NCBI RefSeq assembly: GCF_036669915.1
Contig: NC_089316.1
Span: 2,683,743 to 2,747,742, forward strand
From: Pocillopora verrucosa
Lineage: Eukaryota; Cnidaria; Anthozoa; Scleractinia; Pocilloporidae
DNA length: 64,000 nt
Reading direction: 5' to 3'
Shown in pieces: positions 11,201 to 24,600 of this stretch. Below the pieces are notes generated by a model that saw only the letters and a program-made list of their open reading frames with translations, had not been told where the DNA came from and made no database searches. The translations under genes were made by a program, and so were the position numbers. Each line of letters begins with the position of its first letter. Positions within the stretch are counted from its first letter, which is position 1.

Positions 11201-13125
11201 TACACAGAACTCATATGCGTAGAGTTTTCTGTCCCACAGCGTGAAAAGCGATCTTCTTTGAAAAACATCCAAAACCTTCCACGAAAACAGAAAGAAAGTC
11301 GCTTCAACACAAGTCTCCTCAACTGTTTATCGACGCAGGTATAAACCACAGGATTTAAAACAGCGTTTAGATACGCCAGCCACTTGGTGACACTCGCTCC
11401 GGTAGGGTTCAACGTATAAAACGCAAAACAAACGCTCACAATGATGAATGGCGTCCAGCAGCACAGAAAACTTCCAATCACAAAGGCAACAGTCTTAGCA
11501 GCTTTGAGGTGTCTCTTTATCTCTTTATGCCAGTGGTGATGATTATTTGCTTCTTCCTCTCTACGGGTCAGGCCACGTGTGTGTCGCATAGCAACGCGAA
11601 ACATACTTCCGTAAGCTGCAATGATTATTAGTAAGGGAAGGAGGAAACTTGCAAACATGACAAATATGGCGTAACCTGGATAGGAAAGATACGCATCATC
11701 GTTAACCAATTATCCTATCGTCTAGTCCTCCATTCATTTAGTCGTCTGGTAGTTTAGTCGCTCAGGCTTATGGGAGTCCAGCATATCTGCTAACTAATCG
11801 TCTAGTATTTAAATCGTCTAAAGGCTGGTTTTCGTACATCGGGAGAATCTTAGACGATCAGCTATTCACCGTTTACCGATCGTCTCAGATTTCGCCGAGG
11901 TTTTGGTAAATCGTCAGACGTTTCTCTCCTTGAATTGCAGACGACACTTTATTTGCGACTCGGGAGTACTAGAGCCAAGCAATTAGGAGATAGTTCGCGA
12001 GCATAGCGAGTTAGTTATCACCGACATCCCCGAAGGTACTGAAAATTAGGTGTTTTCATATATCTGTAATGATGGCAGATCATCCGAGAAATCTGGGACG
12101 CTTTGGGAAATTAGAAACGCTCCTGACTTTCCCGATCTGTCGCCGACAATCCCAGACAATCGGGGATGTCTATAATTTGGAGTTTTAATTTATTGGAAAA
12201 ATCTGAGAGGTTGGAGAACAGTGAAATCCCTGTCGACCATGCATGTGAGAATTTCCCGACATACGAAAAACAGCCTTAAACCTTTGTAAACCCGTGCACA
12301 GAGTTTAAGGCTCTTATTCTTTCAATTGGCATTTGTGTTCATGCGCGTCTTTGACCCTTTAACTCCCATGAGTGACCAAGATAGAATTTCTCCTTACAAT
12401 ATCAATACAGTATCAACTAGATATCAACCAAATATCAATTTGGGGATAATTAGTTGATCCAATACTAAATTCTCTGAACTAACATTATGAGAATCACAGT
12501 GTGGTTGACAGTAAGGAGAATTACAGGTTTTAAAGAAGAAGAAGATGACGACGAAAAGAGAAAGAAAAAAACAAATAGAGCGCTTGCACTTACCACCTTT
12601 AAATTCTCTGAGTGGTTTTACCAACAAGGCAACAGTCATTGAGTAGACCCAAATTCCTCCAATTATGTGCATCGCCCTTCGTGTAGTTATCGTCTCTACG
12701 TACGAGTAGGGCCTGGAAACTGCTATATAACGGTCCACACTGATTGACGTCAAACTCAGAATGGAGGCTGTTCCACACATGATGTCCACGTGTCTCCAAA
12801 TCGTGACAAATGTCTCGCCGAGATAAAGAATCGCTGACTTGCTGCCGTACAGCAGAAAAATCAGCCAAATAGGCATACTTATAACTGTAATGAAGATATC
12901 TGCCAGGCATAGATTAATAATGAAATACCGCGTTATCCGCCTAGCAGAGCGCTGTTTATAAACAGCTAAACAGACAAAAGTATTTGCTATGAAGGCGCCT
13001 ATAATCAGAAGGCAGATTAGTGAGGCGCTCACGAAAGATGCTACAGTCCTTAATAGAACAGGCTCCAGAGGCTCGGTTCCCAAGTCGGTGGTGACGTTAG
13101 AAGTGTTAGAGACAGAACGTTCCAT
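11200..13125 (-). CDS. rhodopsin-class GPCR, biogenic-amine-receptor-like
   Basis: Predicted seven-helix plasma-membrane receptor; ligand unknown. Exons 13125-12594 and 11675-11200 join in phase (G|GT) to 335 residues. N-glycosylation sites lie at the N-terminus (NTSNVT). TM1 is about residues 28-55, TM2 carries LCLAD (Asp76), TM3 has Asp114 in WRHVDIMCGTAS, and DRY is 131-133. TM4 ends near 171, TM5 has FLLP, TM6 has CCWTPF, and TM7 has WLAYLNAVLNPVVY. Asp114 is at the 3.32 position that binds amines, and the TM7 motif also fits amine receptors. Oddities: residue 107, where the TM3 cysteine normally sits, is Val, and extracellular loop 2 is only a few residues with no Cys. Start ATG 13125 follows a possible 5' UTR exon. 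A missed middle exon (phase 1-1) within 11676-12593 cannot be excluded. Confidence 0.85.
11822..12276. mobile_element. Harbinger-like MITE in the GPCR intron
   Basis: Inverted ends: left AGGCTGGTTTTCGTACATCG (11822); right, as reverse complement, AGGCTGTTTTTCGTATGTCG (to 12276). Both are flanked by TAA (11819-11821 and 12277-12279), the 3-bp TWA duplication of PIF/Harbinger elements. No coding sequence inside. The left flank holds several CGTCTA units that may belong to another repeat. Confidence 0.65.
12355..12525 (+). repeat. TTAA-type MITE, subfamily A, 3'-truncated
   Basis: Begins CCCTTTAACTCCCATGAGTG and runs to AGTAAGGAGAATTACAGG, where the family sequence stops before its normal right terminus. 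Lies in the GPCR intron. Confidence 0.8.
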
Positions 13126-16100
13126 GTCAAAGACTCTGTTGATTTCTTTGTGCAGTTTGTCTTCACTGGGGAGGCAATCCGGTAATTTCGCTCCTCGGCA
13201 AATACTGAAAGCATGAAAATGAATTGTAAATTGTTTGATTAGACGGCGACCGATCAAAAGTTACTCCTTGAATAAGCTCATAAGACAATTCCGGGGAAAA
13301 AATACCAATTTGGTATTATTTTCAGGAAAACGATATTTCCAATGCGAGGAAACTCTTCCAGCATCGCCCCAGTGGCGGCAAATTCGCTACAGGACGAGGG
13401 GATCCTTGATGCCACCTACATAGAAGTTTTTAGGTTCATCAAACGAAACCTTAGTTGAATTTTTCTACTAAACTATGTTTGAGCTGATAGACGAATATAT
13501 CACGTCGGCCAATCACAACATGAGATTTCCATTAGTTAAAACTATTACAACTCATGGCTTTATCTAAGAATTTGTAAAATGGATTTAATATGTATTTAAT
13601 TTATCTGATGTTTCGTGAACGACTGTGACGAATTTAATTTCGGGAGGTAACTGCACTATATTACTCTGGGAGAGAGGTCATATCCTTATAAGTCTCCTAA
13701 ACTGAACCATGGCTGGTTAAATCTATTGCATTTAAGGTCGATGAAAATTCAACTTTTATGCCTGAAACCTTGGTCTCGTTGCTATAGAAGTCAACCTGTT
13801 TTCGACCAAGGTTGGAATAACTTTGATAAACAAAACTGATAAAAGAAGTCATCTCGTTACGTAACTCCGAGAGCAGCTCGACTTTGTATAAGATTAACCG
13901 CACTGATAAAACCGAGCAAAGTCGTTTATTTTACTTCAAAGACCCGATTATTATTTTCAATGGTCTTTTCTTCCATAAATATGAAACGATAAGCGCAAAG
14001 ACGAGGAAAATCAATTGGTAAGTTTAGGTTACATATTGCAACCAGATTAGAAATACAACTTCATGATAACCCGTGCATCAAATCAACTTATCATGAAAAC
14101 ACGCAAATCATTGTTGTAGAAACGGTTTCCGCTCTAAGGCTCTGCATTATTTCTCGCCATTGAATCATGAAATGACAGCTGTCTGTGATACACACTTATG
14201 AGACCCCTACCGCACTACTGCGCTTTTTACCTGTAGGAGTCTCTCTTGTCTCGAACAAAGCAAACCAAAATATTCCAACGCACTCTCGCGTATCCCTTTT
14301 AAATATTCGCCTTCACTGTCCATATCGCTGTGCTATTATTTAAAAACACATATCTTTTGATACTTTCTCGTCTGTTGTCCATACAAGAACAACCCAAAAT
14401 GTTAATGGAATCTGGCAGAAGCCTCCGTCTTGCTTGTTTACACCAGTAACGGCCCGAGTTCTTTGTAGAACCGCTTTCGAAAAACTCCTTTTCCATCAAC
14501 GTTTTCGGGATGGATGATATGGAAAAATGCATCAAAACTGTGCTTTCGATACCGTACATGTGGATAGGGTTCGAAACCGAATGATAAACAGACACAGTCA
14601 GTTTGTAACAACTTATATGTAATCAGTTGATGATAAGAAATCGCTTAATTCAAAATAATTGAGACATCTAAATGAAGTAAGTGCACAGAATTAGTCTCCA
14701 CACATTAATTAAGCACTTGAAATCATACTAGCAGTCTACAATTAGCAGCTTTCTGTGAAATTACTTTTCTTCTGACAGCGTCGTTTCAGTACACTCGCTT
14801 CGTGATCATCAAAACAATAGTGTGACAGTGTAGGTGAAAAAAATTTTTAGATATTACAGCCAGAATTAAGGCTCAAGTAAATAAGATCATGCCCTCAAGG
14901 CTGTAATTTACTTTCAATTAGAGCAAACATTAAAGCCGCAAAGAGTCTAGAAAACCTGACTAATTTGCAAGCCATGCCTGGTTTACCTCAAAATCTCGAG
15001 CATTAACGCTATTAGCCTTTTGTTGATACTTGTAAAGTATATGTTTTCTATAGAAACATCATCATTGAGAAAACGGCACGCGATCACGGAACAGACTTCT
15101 GAGCCAGTTTGCAGAACAAGTGATTATGTTATCTCTTTAACAAAGCTATTAATCAGGCGTAAGACTGAGATAAAGAAGGAATTCAAGTTATCAAAAATTT
15201 ATTCAAGTTACGAAAGAAGATGGCCTTAAATTCCTGTTATTTTTGTTTAGTGAGTCAGTGCTGGGGATAAATTTCCACCTTGAAATCGTTGTGTTACTAT
15301 TCATAAAATACATGAGCTGGTTTAGAATTCTTTCAATACTGAGTAGAAGACGTGGCTGGATAGCAACTAATAAGCCTTTACCTGTAAAAAATGCTTTTTA
15401 GGCTCTTCAAAATGCCAAAGATTACTCTTCCTTATTACACTGGATACTTTAACACTCCGTGAAGTAAAACATTCTACTAATTTCGCTACAGCGGCACAGA
15501 TGTAGACATGTTTCATAAACAATTTGAGTCGATACGCTCGCTTACCTTTCGATGCACGTTTCTCCTATCGAAAGCGCAAAACCTAATGTTAGTCTACGGA
15601 CGGATTTTCTCGTCAGCTGCTTCGGTTAATGGGCTTCGTGCAGTCACTAATTTTATCTGTAACACGAAAGATAGGCTGACTTGTTAGATATCCCGCTGAG
15701 CATGATATCCGTAGGTAAATAATCTGTTTTTGAAGGTCTGACCTCAAGGAGAGATTTTGAAACTGAAAGGTTGAAATGATGCGGAAACTAGCCTTTTCAT
15801 CCCCAGGGGCTTGTTTTGCAGACTATCATAAAAGAATCTTTAAACTATTTATAGAGGTAAAAGACAATCGACTAATGAAGATAATGGTAAGCTGAACTTG
15901 TGAATTATAGGGTCGTTTGATTTGTCGTTTTTTAGTCTGTCATAACTTGCAAATTCTGTTGAAAAATAAATCTCTACTGGATACGGTCTGAAACAACAGG
16001 AATTGCGAGAGGAGTTGTGGTGACTGGCCCAAATTAGTTTCGTCGCGTTTACGTCAAAGTATGTATGTATCTAAATGCATACCCTGAAAAAATACCTGGG

Positions 16101-18405
16101 AGAACTTGCCCCTTGGTACGAGTTAGAAAAAGCTTCTTCTTTGCTTCCTGCAGCCGGCATAAAAAAAACTGTTGCGAATATTGAATATTCAGAAGGGTGG
16201 AAACATTGACCTGTTTTAGGTAATGGAAATATCATGACAAGTGTCATCCCTACTGTTACTTGTTTCATAATAAAGTGTGAGCCACGAATCAAAGAGGAAC
16301 TAGTGCACCCTATGTCGCTGTTGTGTCAAAGTCTTACAATACTGAAGATGAAATTTTAATTATCGTACAGACTTTGGAAAAATGAAAGAAAAAAAAAAAC
16401 AACAAAGAAACACAAACAGATGCCAGATTTCAGAAAATCGCCTCCAATACTTATTTGTATCTCATAAATAACAACTTATTTTGATACACGCATTTCGATG
16501 TTATAATTCAGAATGCCTTGTCCTTTAAGAGCTAGAAAAGCATTCATATTTTCAAGACTGTCATTAGGCCAGACTTCTTTAGAGAGCAAGAGATCTGTAG
16601 CAGAGTCAGACTGGGATGAATAATATCCAGCTGAAAAAAAGTGGTCTCAACAAAGCAGCATACGAAATTAGCGAGACTTGAACGCCCCGCTATGTTCCAA
16701 AAACATTTTTTGACATTATTGAGGTTGAAAGTGCACCAGGCTTTACAGACGTAAACATTTCAGTTTCAAATCAAAATATCTTGAGCTGCCTCACAGTTAA
16801 TTCATAGGTAGTCTTCTTCCTTAATTTTAAGTCACTTTTTTCCATCTTTCTACCCTCTCTTTTTTGCAGCTCTCCCCCCAATGACCTCATTGAAATTTTA
16901 AATAATTTGACTTGTCGTAAAGTTCAACCTGCTACTCGAGGCACCGAGATCTTGAAGGTATTCGCCGCGTCTTGCAGCAAGACGTACCCATGTTGCAAAT
17001 TATTCATAACGGATGATCTCATTGTAAGTTGACAGATTATCTTTCCTTACACAATTAATACGCTTTCCGCCTTGTTCCAAATCTGACATTTGGGCCACAG
17101 ACAATCAACGAAAAACGATCTCTAACTTCGCATCCTGCTTTAGTATTCCTATACAAAGATCTAATACTAGATTTAGGATTATATTTTTCCTCGCTATTAA
17201 TCTTGTTTTCCGCATTTTGATTGGGATGAAGAAGGGTGTGAAAAGGCCCAACCTTTGGCTCAACCCAAATTAGCTTACGTGGGAGGCGAAGATTAAAAAT
17301 GAAGCGATCGAGCAGATTATTTAGGCTTAGCTCTAATGCTGTTATTTCGCAGAATTTCCTAGGTTACCCTTCACTCTGTTTATTTTGTGGTTCCGATGTC
17401 ACTTTTTGGCAAATGAGAAGAGTGATAGGTCCTCGAGCCATGTCAGATTTTTAAGGAAAACATCGAAAATAAAAACAGATCCTCAAAGCTGAAACTGGCC
17501 AACCTCGGCGGAGCATCAAATATACTGAGAAATTCAAAATAACGCATGACGTAACTTACCGGAAAAGACAGAAAAGAAAAAAAAAAACAAAAACAAGTTC
17601 TTCATTCATGAAGGAAAACTGGGCGAATATGAATTTCCTTTTTTTTCTTGTAACACTGTGAACTGCACTGAAATTCCTGTTATTATGTAACGTTCTTGGG
17701 TTGCCATTTCGAGCAATTCTACTTTTTTTGTTTTGCAGTTTCCAGGTCCTTTGTAACGATGTATTATAGATGGACAGCTTTTATTCAATATCTCACGCGG
17801 GCCATTTCCTGATTTTTAAGAAAAACACGGACAATGGAAACAGCTCTTCAAAGCTTTAAAGAACATTCAGATCAAAGATGTTTTCACTCTCGTGCTGATT
17901 CTTACTGAGCCAATGGCAATGAGCTTTCCTTCTTTTGCCGGCGACTATTCAATATAGCATTCTGATATGTTCATGTACTTTAAACCAGTTCTAGCAATTC
18001 ATCTATTATTTAAAAATCTTAATTCATTTTCGTTTTCCATAAGATATTAAGACATTATCCCATTTAATACATTAGATGTGTACCTTTGCAGTAAACAACT
18101 ATCTTTGCCATCCATCTAGGGAGCTAGATTTGTTATGAGTCAGTACAGGATGTGGCTTATTTCAGTCTTTCCTTGCTTACAGATTTCTCAGATGGCATCA
18201 GCGGTAAATACTAGATCACGGAATTATTGATCTCCATGCATTAAGCCGAAGAAACACAATACCACTTAGAAATTGCTGGTGAAAGACTAATCACTCGCAG
18301 TTCGGCGCGCATCAAAGTCGCATTATTTCAATTATATCTTTGAGTTTTCGACCCCCTCTCTGATTTGCGTGGCTTTTGATCAATTATTTTCGTATACTTC
18401 GCGGA
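13126..18405. other. long non-coding stretch upstream of the GPCR gene
   Basis: Presumably holds the GPCR 5' UTR exon(s) and promoter near 13126-13400. Nothing else is recognised except the weak PGAP2-like remnant at 16071-16292. The small open frames here show no family motif and no consistent splice structure. Confidence 0.5.
16071..16292 (-). pseudogene. possible PGAP2/Frag1-family remnant, second piece
   Basis: The frame contains FHPSEYSIFATVFFMPA, which resembles the H-x(3)-[FY]-x-[IV]-F helix start in the middle of PGAP2/Frag1 proteins. A plausible acceptor (AAAACAG) precedes it and a donor-like GTATTT follows. It lies downstream, on the same strand, of the better PGAP2-like piece at 18406. 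Short and weak; could be chance. Confidence 0.2.
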
Positions 18406-18655
18406 TCATTTCCCTTGATTCAAAATTTGATTGAGCTTTGTGTTGAAGTACAGAATCTCCGTTACTGCGTAGAAAAACATAACACGCCATCGTAACGACA
18501 CGGTAAACTTCCAAACTGAAATCGAAGTTCCAATCGATGGAACCCAATCCGCACGGACAGCTGTTTTGACGTGGCTGGGTCTCAGGATCACGGTGCGACA
18601 GTAAGAAATAGAGAAGCGACCGGCGAGAGAGCACAAGAATTTTCCTTAAAAATTA
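18406..18655 (-). pseudogene. possible PGAP2/Frag1-family exon remnant, frame-broken
   Basis: PGAP2/Frag1 proteins are multipass membrane proteins related to GPI-lipid remodelling. One frame reads DWVPSIGTSISVWKFTVSL, resembling the family loop and second-helix start (C-x-V-x-N-[YW]-x-PS[IV] then VW[RK]). The end of helix 1 and the loop Cys seem to continue in another frame (LLYFLLSHRDPETQPRQNSC), so a one-base shift near 18555 would be needed. No clear donor follows before the stop. Best read as a decayed fragment; an unrelated open frame is possible. Confidence 0.35.
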
Positions 18656-21600
18656 AAAAAACTTCATTTCCAAGCAGCGTAAATTATAGAATTTTTAGCT
18701 TTCTGCTTCAAATTGAACGAGTTGGGGAAAATTAGGAGCTGTATTAGTTGCGATAATTGCCTCCAGAGGTCAGCTAATCAAAATTACGGCAAGCCAATAT
18801 TGAACTACCCTCCCGTATCAGGCCTCCATTTCAAAAATTTAATCCAGACTGAGTTTATCGACGTGTAGCTACAAAGAATATTGTTTGAGAAGCACTCAAT
18901 GAGTTATACGGTGATACGGTCCATTGGCTGTATAAACTCTTTGGAAGAAAGAAAGACTTTCTCTTTGCGCAGTTGAAGTCAATGCACATGCAATTTAGGA
19001 GAAAGATAAACCCGTTTAAATGACTACGCAATGAAAAAGGAAGAAGGTTTTCTTTTTTTTCGTGCCTCACAAAACGATCTCTTACCCGCGCTGGTGTCGA
19101 TGTTTTAGCTTCTATTGAAACTGACTGCACGTGAACCAGAATGAAATATCCACTGTTTTTGCCGGCTGCTTGAAGTCCCCTTAATTTGTTGTGGGCTCAA
19201 AAGTATTGAAAAATATATGTTTTCCTTTTAATTTCCTTCTGACAAATTTCCTATGACGACTTTAAAATCATTCTAAGAATATTGCTTTTTCTATACCACA
19301 AATGAAGCAAGAAATCAATTCCCCCAAGGCGTTCAAACTTTATTTGAATTACAAAAGTTTCGATAATTTTTTTGCAGCACTGTGGGCGCTCGGAAGTTTT
19401 TCTTTCGATTTATAAATACAATTTATGTCGCTGTGAATTAGGGACCTTAATTTTTTATCGTTACTGTACTAAAGCGCTTTCTTTGTAGACTATAAGTTTG
19501 CTATTTCTTTGGTTTTTCCGCTTTTATGTAAAATAATATCAATTCCTCTTTTCCACTTTTGACAACAGACTGTTAGTTCGCTACGACAATCGTTAAAAGT
19601 AAATAAGACCATAAATTTTACCGGAGGCGTTCAAATGAGCCGTAACTTCAGAAAGTATCGTAGGTCAGTACTCTTCAACTTGAAAGTATCAGTTTTGAAA
19701 AAATTCACTGTCTGTGTCATGCTGATAAGGACCATTGTACGCTATTGTTTTGAAGAGGAAGGCTACAAACTTTAAAATGTGCCCTAAGCTTTAACATGCC
19801 CCCTATTTCCCGGATCCAAACAAATTCCCCACCAAAAGGAAACCGCGAGTTCAGAGAACAAGTCTCAAATTAGGAAAAGACCTTCAGGTTATCCATAATC
19901 TTTTGCAAGCTGCAGTGCTACCATAGCAACCTCGACCTTGTTAGATTTTCTCACTGTAAAATATGAAATTTCAGTTCGCGATAGTCGCGGCCTTTGCTGT
20001 GTGAATTAAAATCTCCTGACAGTATCTCGCAATCTTCTGTCATGCAGTCAAAGCATTAATTGATTCATAAATTTAAATAACTGAATATAGATAAATAAGC
20101 GATTTGAGGTGCTTCTTTAAAAATTCCTGAGTTTTAAGATCTTAAAATGTCGTTTAAAGAAAAAGCGCCACTTAATAAATCTCATTTCAAACTTTAAAAT
20201 CTTCAAAATTCTTCGATAATGACTGCGAATTCAGTTTGAAATATATGGATGGTAGTTTTACCAACAAATTTTTATCGATGTGTTCCATAGGCCAATACTC
20301 GGCTTCCCAATACTATTTCCCTTGACAAGGATAAGTTTTTATATGACTTCTTAATAGACTATATAATATGCCACTTCACAACAAGATTTAAACGTTAAGG
20401 CATGAGTGAGTCCTCTCTCAGTCAAGCTATGAGCCGACGTCACCCTAGTGAATCGAATGAAAATCTCGCCCGCGTATATTTCCCGAAACTAACATCACCT
20501 TTGGCGGGCCAAGATAAAGCTGCCTAATTTTTTTTTTCAAAATATCATAACTGAATTTTGAATTTTAACATGACTTACATGAAAAGAAACAGGAGTGCTT
20601 GACGTCCAGCTCTCGTGCATAATACAGGTTCAGTAGATTAAAATGTCGCTTACTGTCGACTCTCATCCGCTCTTTGATCTCGCCGCTCACGGAAATGTGC
20701 CAACAGACTCCTATCTCACAGGAGGTTGCCTACAAATGCTTTGTGGCTGTAGACTTCACCGGAGTAGTGATTAATTTTAAAAGAAAAAATGATGAGTGAA
20801 AAGATTAAAAACGAAAAAAAAAAGGAAAAGAGACAAACAAACAGTCGAATCAACAAAAAAAACCGTATAAGCATCCTAGAAAATATATAAAATTATATGT
20901 AAAATTAATGTACGATTATCAGCATCAATTATCAGCAGACTTCGCAGATGCTGCTAGTTCTGAGATTTCATCACGGAGGAAAAAAAAGAAGGAAAGAAAT
21001 GAATAATAACACACTATTAAAAGACAAACAAAGATATTAGCCGTTAAGAAAAACTGCCGAAACTGCAACATCTCCCGCCTTGTTTTGAAGTTAAGGTAGC
21101 AATTTTCCGAAGGAATGGGATCCGATGAAACCGCGGCTCAAAACTGGGCTTTCTGACAGTGTTCAGGTTAGCTCCTAAGAAATGAATTCATTTTCGAAAG
21201 CACTGAAGAATAATGTATTACTCCAGGAGCCAGAAATGAGCCTAATGAGGTGTTTGCCAAAAACGTTGGCTGGAACAAATTCAATATATGGACAAAAGGA
21301 TGTAAATGTGATCAAAACAGAGTGACAAAAACCTGTCGAATCATAGCTAGCGATTACTACTGAATGAAATTAAATTGTTTTTCAATCACATCGATCCAGA
21401 CATGAAGTGGATCCTACAATTTGACTCGATTCAGATATCAAGTGCATCCTTTGAAATGACCTAACTTAAATATAAGCATGCTACGCATCCAAGAATTATT
21501 ATTTTTGGATGGGTAGGTTGAGATGGAACTTTTTAAAACATTCCCAAGAAACAGTATCGTTCGGTGGAGAGCAAAAAAGAAATCCTTTCAATTTATCTGA

Positions 21601-24600
21601 AATAAACTCAGATATAGGTGTTTTGTTGTCTAGTGTCACCGGTTTCTGGTTTCTGAATAAGTGAGCAAAAATTAATCTACATTGGTGCTACACTTACTAT
21701 AGTCTCCTTGGCAGCTGTTACCTGTTAGGTCTCGTCACCCAAAGCGTTCTCTACCCACCGTTTAGTGCCAGACTCTGATAAACCTCTCCCGGAATTGTTT
21801 TAAATCTTCCCGCGGGCGGAAAAGCACGAGAATAATAAGCGCCTGGTCACAAGCTAAGATTATTCTTACTACCGTTCCTTCATCGCACACAAAATCAAAA
21901 TTATTCAATTATTGCTAGCTGCCAAAAAAATATTCCTCCATAATTTTGCTGTGGAAAGAAAAGTGAAACTCTATTTTATCTCCAGTAGTCTCAAGTCAAA
22001 GATTTTTTGCGTTCTCCGTTCTTCGAACAATTGGAAATGTATTGAACGAAGATAAAAGTGTCGCTCCTTGTTGGGCTGTTGCGTGCCTATCTGGACTTTA
22101 CTCCCAAATGCAATGCTTGGAATACGAAATGAAGCGTTGGTTGTTTACGAGGAATTGACACGTGATGGGGTGAAGTCCAAGGAATTTTAAAGAGAATTTG
22201 ATTAATAAGAAACGCCAAAGCACGTAAGCACTGCGTGGAAAATTGACTAATAGTAGCATTTTGTTCCATGAGAAATTTTTTAGAGGGGCTTGATTATGTC
22301 ATAAAAATTTAAGATGTTGAGCGGAAAATAACATTTCTTCGGAGAAATGCCGTTAAAAAACAACATGAAGATTCATAGGGAACTTCTAAAAGCATGGAAA
22401 CGGGTATCGAACATGACAGTCGAATCAAAAAGTAAATATAGCTCGATCTTTTCAACCTTCACTGAAAGAGCAATCAAAAGCAAAAACCAGTTTATCGATC
22501 AAATAAGGTCATATGTATGACTTGAATCGGCAAACTACCCCTTCCAAAATAAACGCTCTGGTTACAATGCCGTGTTAGGCCTTTAGCTGACGGAGGTTAA
22601 GTAGTGAGAAAAGGGGCGGTACACAAAACGCATTTTAATTTCTGAACGATAGAAAAATTTCCTTAAACCTGACAAATAATGGCGATGAAGTTCTCACGAA
22701 GGACGTAAACCTCGATAGATGAGCTCACAATTCTTTCTAAATTTCATTTTTGGTGTGTGTCAATGTTGAGTTGTTTCCTTAGCAACATTTTGCGTCACCC
22801 TAATTCCGTGAAATGATTGGCCTGAGGGACAATACTCTGATTGGTGCACCTATGCTCCAATTCTGTAATCTGATTGGTGCGAGATACATATAGCACTTAA
22901 TACGCCAACAGAGAGTTTTTTGGCCATTCTGTAAACATGATAACTCAAAAATTGTGGGATTTTTTACCCAAGCCATTTTCACACACACCCAGCTGAGATT
23001 TCCCCCCAAAAAACATGCAGGTTTAGGCTTAGGACTATGTCAAAACGTAGTATTTGGCCATGAAAAATGCTTTTTCAACAGTGTCAGTGAAGTTTCAGGA
23101 AAACATTATTTATGAACAACGCCTCCTTTACATTGCGCAAAAATCCATATCTTTTGATGATATTGTTTTTTTTTTCGGCGGCAAGTCATGCCCGGCCGAC
23201 GTTTTATCTTTTATTTCACACTTACAATGCAGTCTTTTGTCATTCATACGTTGTCCAGTTTTCGTTTTCGATAGAGAGGTGGGAAGGCAAACTTTAGGAT
23301 ACAAACTTCCAACCTGTCTAGTTTCCTTTATTTTTCTTGCACCATATTACGAGATGAAGCAAAAGGGAATAGATTGATTAGTACTGATTCGCTAACGCAT
23401 AACTCTATATTGAGGATGTCTGTCACCATACTATAAAAGCACGAAAGTCATATATCCTGGTCATTTCTATCTTTTCGATAAGTACCGTGAAAATCTCACG
23501 CAAATATATTTAGTTTAATACTTAAGGTAATTATAAAGAGCCACCAGCAACTTTTTTTACTGCCCCTCTTCCGTTTGCTTTACCAAACACATGACAATCG
23601 CAAACACATTTTTGCTAATTGTCCAGAGGGGAAAAACATTAAAATTGCAAATCGCGCTGACTGCACTTACCCAAGTTGCAGTGATCCTTATATGCATTTA
23701 AAGAAAAGCCGTTTTAGTTCTTCTTTGAAAAGTTCATCGATCTTCAGTGTTCATCGCAGCCTTAATCAGATAATCCTTTACGTTCATTGGCTGTGAGCTT
23801 GAAATCGGACAAACTTCGAAGAAAAACAACTATATACAGATCTATAAACACAGGTAATGTGTGTTTAATGTTATTCAAATGTCTCATGTAATTACGCTTG
23901 CGTGCAAGCGATCGCTCCTCTGCTCCTGGACTTTAATTTGGGTGTTTTGTCGTCTTTTGTCATGAGTATGCGATAATGCTTCAAGATGTATTCATTAGGG
24001 GAAGCGAAAGCGCCTTTGTGACCATATGACACCAAGATATAAAATTTGTTAGATAGTTCACTTTAAATACCGTGACTTTTGAAAGACAGTGTAAATTGCG
24101 AAATGTTCTGAGTGTCTCTTGGCGTGTAAGATTTAATTTTTGATCGGTTGAAGTTCAAAATGAATGAAATGCTTGTTAGGGGTTTCTTATAATGATCGTA
24201 CATCGTATTATTCATTAGCAGTAAAAAAAGTCGGTACTGCTGAGGCGGGAATCAACCATCATTTTTCTCTCTTTTCTAAATTAAACTTTGAAATTTGTTA
24301 TTAATCCGTGCCGACTTCTCTTGTAAATTCATTCATTAATCCACGTTTTTATTTACTTTGCTCATTATACATGAAAGTCAAAATTGAATGTAGCTTTACT
24401 AAAACAAAAAATTACTAGCTCAAATCTTAGCTTTCTGCTATCGATTTAAAAAGAAATTAATGACATAAACCAATAATCAAGTCTTTCTCAGACACGCCAA
24501 GTGAAACGACTAAGTTACCATGGCAACTATGAAAAGAAAAAATGGGCCTTTTTAAAATAAACAATTGTCATGATTTATATGTATAAACTGGCTGATATTC

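Noticed and set aside
23575..23796. Plus-strand frame with CPEGKNIKIAN, reminiscent of a SUEL/rhamnose-binding lectin exon
   Set aside because: Only a dozen residues fit; the YGR motif and later cysteines are missing and no splice-linked partner exon is seen.
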